64,000 nt of DNA from Cyprinodon diabolis (lineage: Eukaryota > Chordata > Actinopteri > Cyprinodontiformes > Cyprinodontidae), in contig CM060068.1 in the NCBI GenBank assembly GCA_030533445.1, positions 48,328,453 through 48,392,452 of the forward strand, written 5' to 3'. Below the pieces are notes generated by a model. That model had not been told where the DNA came from, did no database searches, and saw nothing but the letters and a program-made list of their open reading frames with translations. Of this stretch, positions 62,028-64,000 are shown one piece after another (positions within the stretch are counted from its first letter, which is position 1; the number at the start of each line of letters is the position of its first letter). A program made the translations under genes and the position numbers.

Positions 62028-63440
62028 TTGAGTCACAAGGAATTTCCCAGAAGACTGATTTAGATCAGATATTATTGGTTGCTCCATTTTTTTATTCAGA
62101 ATGAAGCTAAGAATCCAGACAAGGACACATATATGTGAATTTACAGATTTTTAAAAACAAGATAATAAAGCAAGCGATTAAAATATCCCTTCAATTTTCC
62201 ACCAGCATTAAATAATATTCTCTCAGCTGAACAATGTTTTAGTAGACTAATACTTAAACATTTCTTTGCATTTTTATCACAGCTTTTTTCATCACAAACT
62301 GTTCAAGGCGCTGAAAAATTAGCTTTTCATTAAACAGAGACCAGATTTTTCATCCAATGAAACGACAAGGAAAACACAAAGAGATGCTTTCAGTGAAACT
62401 CTTGTCGTTTAACTGAAACAAGTAAATTCATGGTAGCAGCTTGGCTGGATGGTTGCCTTCGTTTCCTCACAGGCGTCTCTACGCTCCCACTGAGAGAATT
62501 GGTCTTCCATGTGTTTGGATGAAGCTCAAGCTCGCTGACACAGCGCCGCTGCCAAGCAAGCAAACATTCATTTCATCACAAAACCATTATTAATATGAAC
62601 CGAGGGAACATTTGATTCTACTAATCTCCTGTTTCTGTTCAACTCAGGCAGCATCAGACTTGAACAAACTTTTCATGTTTACCTGTCGGTCTTTGAAACG
62701 CTTCCACTCTGCAGCAATCACAATAACTTCTTGATGAGTAATGTAGGAAAAGGAGAAATTAGCCTGAGTCGAGACAGAGGAGAGAGAGAGGTGGGAAAAT
62801 GAAAGGAAAGAAAAGGAGAGGTGCTAGGCCCTCATCATCATCATCATCATTCGCCCACACATTCCATCCACTTCTCCATCACTCCATTACCTCCATGTAA
62901 ATGACAGCTCTCTGTGTCCTGCTGAGGGGAGAAAAAGGCCTATTAACACCGCCGCACAGAAAGCCTGAGCACCGTTCAGCCCACACAGAGTGGTCCTCCT
63001 TTACCCTCCCACTCCCACACACCCACTAACACACACACACGGCCCGGGGAACAGGCACGGATGCAAAGGATAGGTGATGCTTATGCAGTCGGGAAACTCT
63101 CTTTTTCAGCACAAAAGCAGATGAAGATGAAGTCAATCAATGTGTGAAGCTTTGTTTATTGTTGATGTGGTTTGAACATCAAGCTCTGTTCAACCAATCG
63201 GCAAACCGGCCAGACATTTAGGGACAGAGCGACCAAACAGGCTGATGTTCCAGCGTGTTTGACCCTCATGAAATCTCCTTTAAACTCTCTCTCTGCACCC
63301 ACATGAAAGAGCAACACAACGTAGAGAAGAACGGCGAAGCAGGAGGAAAAAATATAAATACAGACTCTTTGCTTTTATCAGTGTCAGTTTATTCATAAAC
63401 CACCTTTAACAAAAGTACTTTAAAATATTCCAACACTTCA
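62028..63440. other. no gene recognised; candidate conserved non-coding DNA
   Basis: Complex, repeat-poor sequence. It includes a (TCA)6 tract at 62,833-62,850 and a patch at about 62,860-63,000 with words such as ATGTAAATGACAGC. A pair of 9-bp inverted words (AACGACAAG / CTTGTCGTT) lies at about 62,361 and 62,400. Nothing shows coding potential. Confidence 0.35.
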
Positions 63441-63760
63441 GAGTTTAATAATAATAATAATAATACATTTTATTTAAAAAGGCGCCTTTCTGGACACTCA
63501 AGGTCACCGTACAAAAACATAAAAAGTGTCCGAAAAAATAAAAATAATAGAGGTTATATGGAATAAAATCAATAGTGAAAACTAAGATAAAAACCGCCGA
63601 CAAGCAGAAACGAAGTTACAGACCTGATGGGACCCAAACTGAACCAAAGATAATAAAAATGATTCTCTGAGACAGATTTTAAAAACTGTCCTTTTTAACC
63701 AAAACGCAGACAGGATCTCTGGAGGGACCAAATGAGAAAAGGAGAAAAACTAAGAGCCAG
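63441..63760 (-). mobile_element. LINE-like 3-prime fragment with (TAA)n tail
   Basis: A run of ATA units at 63,446-63,466 is followed by CATTTTATTTAAAAAGGCGC, then ACACTCAAGGTCACCGTAC. This arrangement, a short-repeat tail followed by a TTTATTTA...GCGCC box and CAAGG...TTACA-like words, parallels the L2 end at 51,876 and is typical of fish L2-type LINE ends in antisense. The upstream limit of about 63,760 is a guess. Confidence 0.45.
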
Positions 63761-63828
63761 GCGTGATGAGAGCAGGACGGCAATCATACCATTTAGAAGG
63801 TGCTGTATAGCAGAACATCAAGATCAGA

Positions 63829-64000
63829 GAACTGATCCAGAACTGATCCAGAACTGATCCAAAGCTGATCCAGAACTGATCCAAAGCTGATCCAGAACTG
63901 ATCCAAAACTGATCCAGAACTGATCCAGAGTTGATCCAGTACTGATCTAAAACTGATCCAAAGCTGATCCAGAACTGATCCAGAACTGATCCAAAGCTGA
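63829..64000. repeat. 11-bp minisatellite, continues past the window
   Basis: Tandem units of GAACTGATCCA with variants AAGCTGATCCA, GTACTGATCTA and AGTTGATCCAG. About 15 copies are visible and the tract is still going at the last base. Confidence 0.95.

Overview
The window looks like intergenic or intronic, repeat-dense DNA from a ray-finned (probably percomorph, perhaps killifish-like) teleost. The evidence is the repeat content: several copies of a fish-type L2 LINE with the usual 3-prime end and short-tandem tail, a fish L1 tail, solo LTRs of a Ty3/Gypsy-like family, hAT and THAP-transposon debris, and long GATA and AT microsatellites. I found no convincing host protein-coding gene, no tRNA or rRNA, and nothing bacterial. 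Species assignment is inference.

Layout. 1-11,213: mosaic of dispersed repeats: L2 fragments at the left edge, 4.1 kb and 8.8-9.7 kb; a solo LTR with exact target-site duplication at 3,352-4,066; a short THAP-containing inverted-repeat element at 6.1-6.5 kb; an (AT)n tract at 7.2 kb. 11,214-47,330: one uninterrupted 36-kb tandem array of a 44-45-bp monomer, about 800 copies. It is organised in layers: monomers, a 721-722-bp repeat near the left, 1,435/1,527/2,283-bp higher-order repeats in the middle, and larger 4,845-bp and 7,258-bp super-blocks. 47,331-49,730: the wrecked 3-prime end of an L1 LINE, split just before its stop codon by a second solo LTR (48,669-49,489) with a GGGGC duplication. 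49,730-51,440: nothing recognised. 51,440-55,541: an older minus-strand dispersed repeat cut in two by a 3.6-kb minus-strand L2 LINE with recognisable endonuclease and reverse transcriptase, dead through frameshifts. 55,541-58,310: AT-rich DNA, a CpG-containing interval and a 489-bp inverted-repeat element. 58,863-59,688: about 825 bp of GATA/CTAT microsatellite. 61,293-62,027: another L2 tail. 63.4 kb to the end: another LINE-like 3-prime fragment and an 11-bp minisatellite running off the window.

No genes work together here. What can be read is history: nested insertions that give a relative order of events, and a large satellite array that has grown by repeated segmental duplication. That array is the most unusual feature. 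Its periods can be measured to the base, private variants mark which blocks were copied together, and it is homogeneous at the left edge but decayed at the right.
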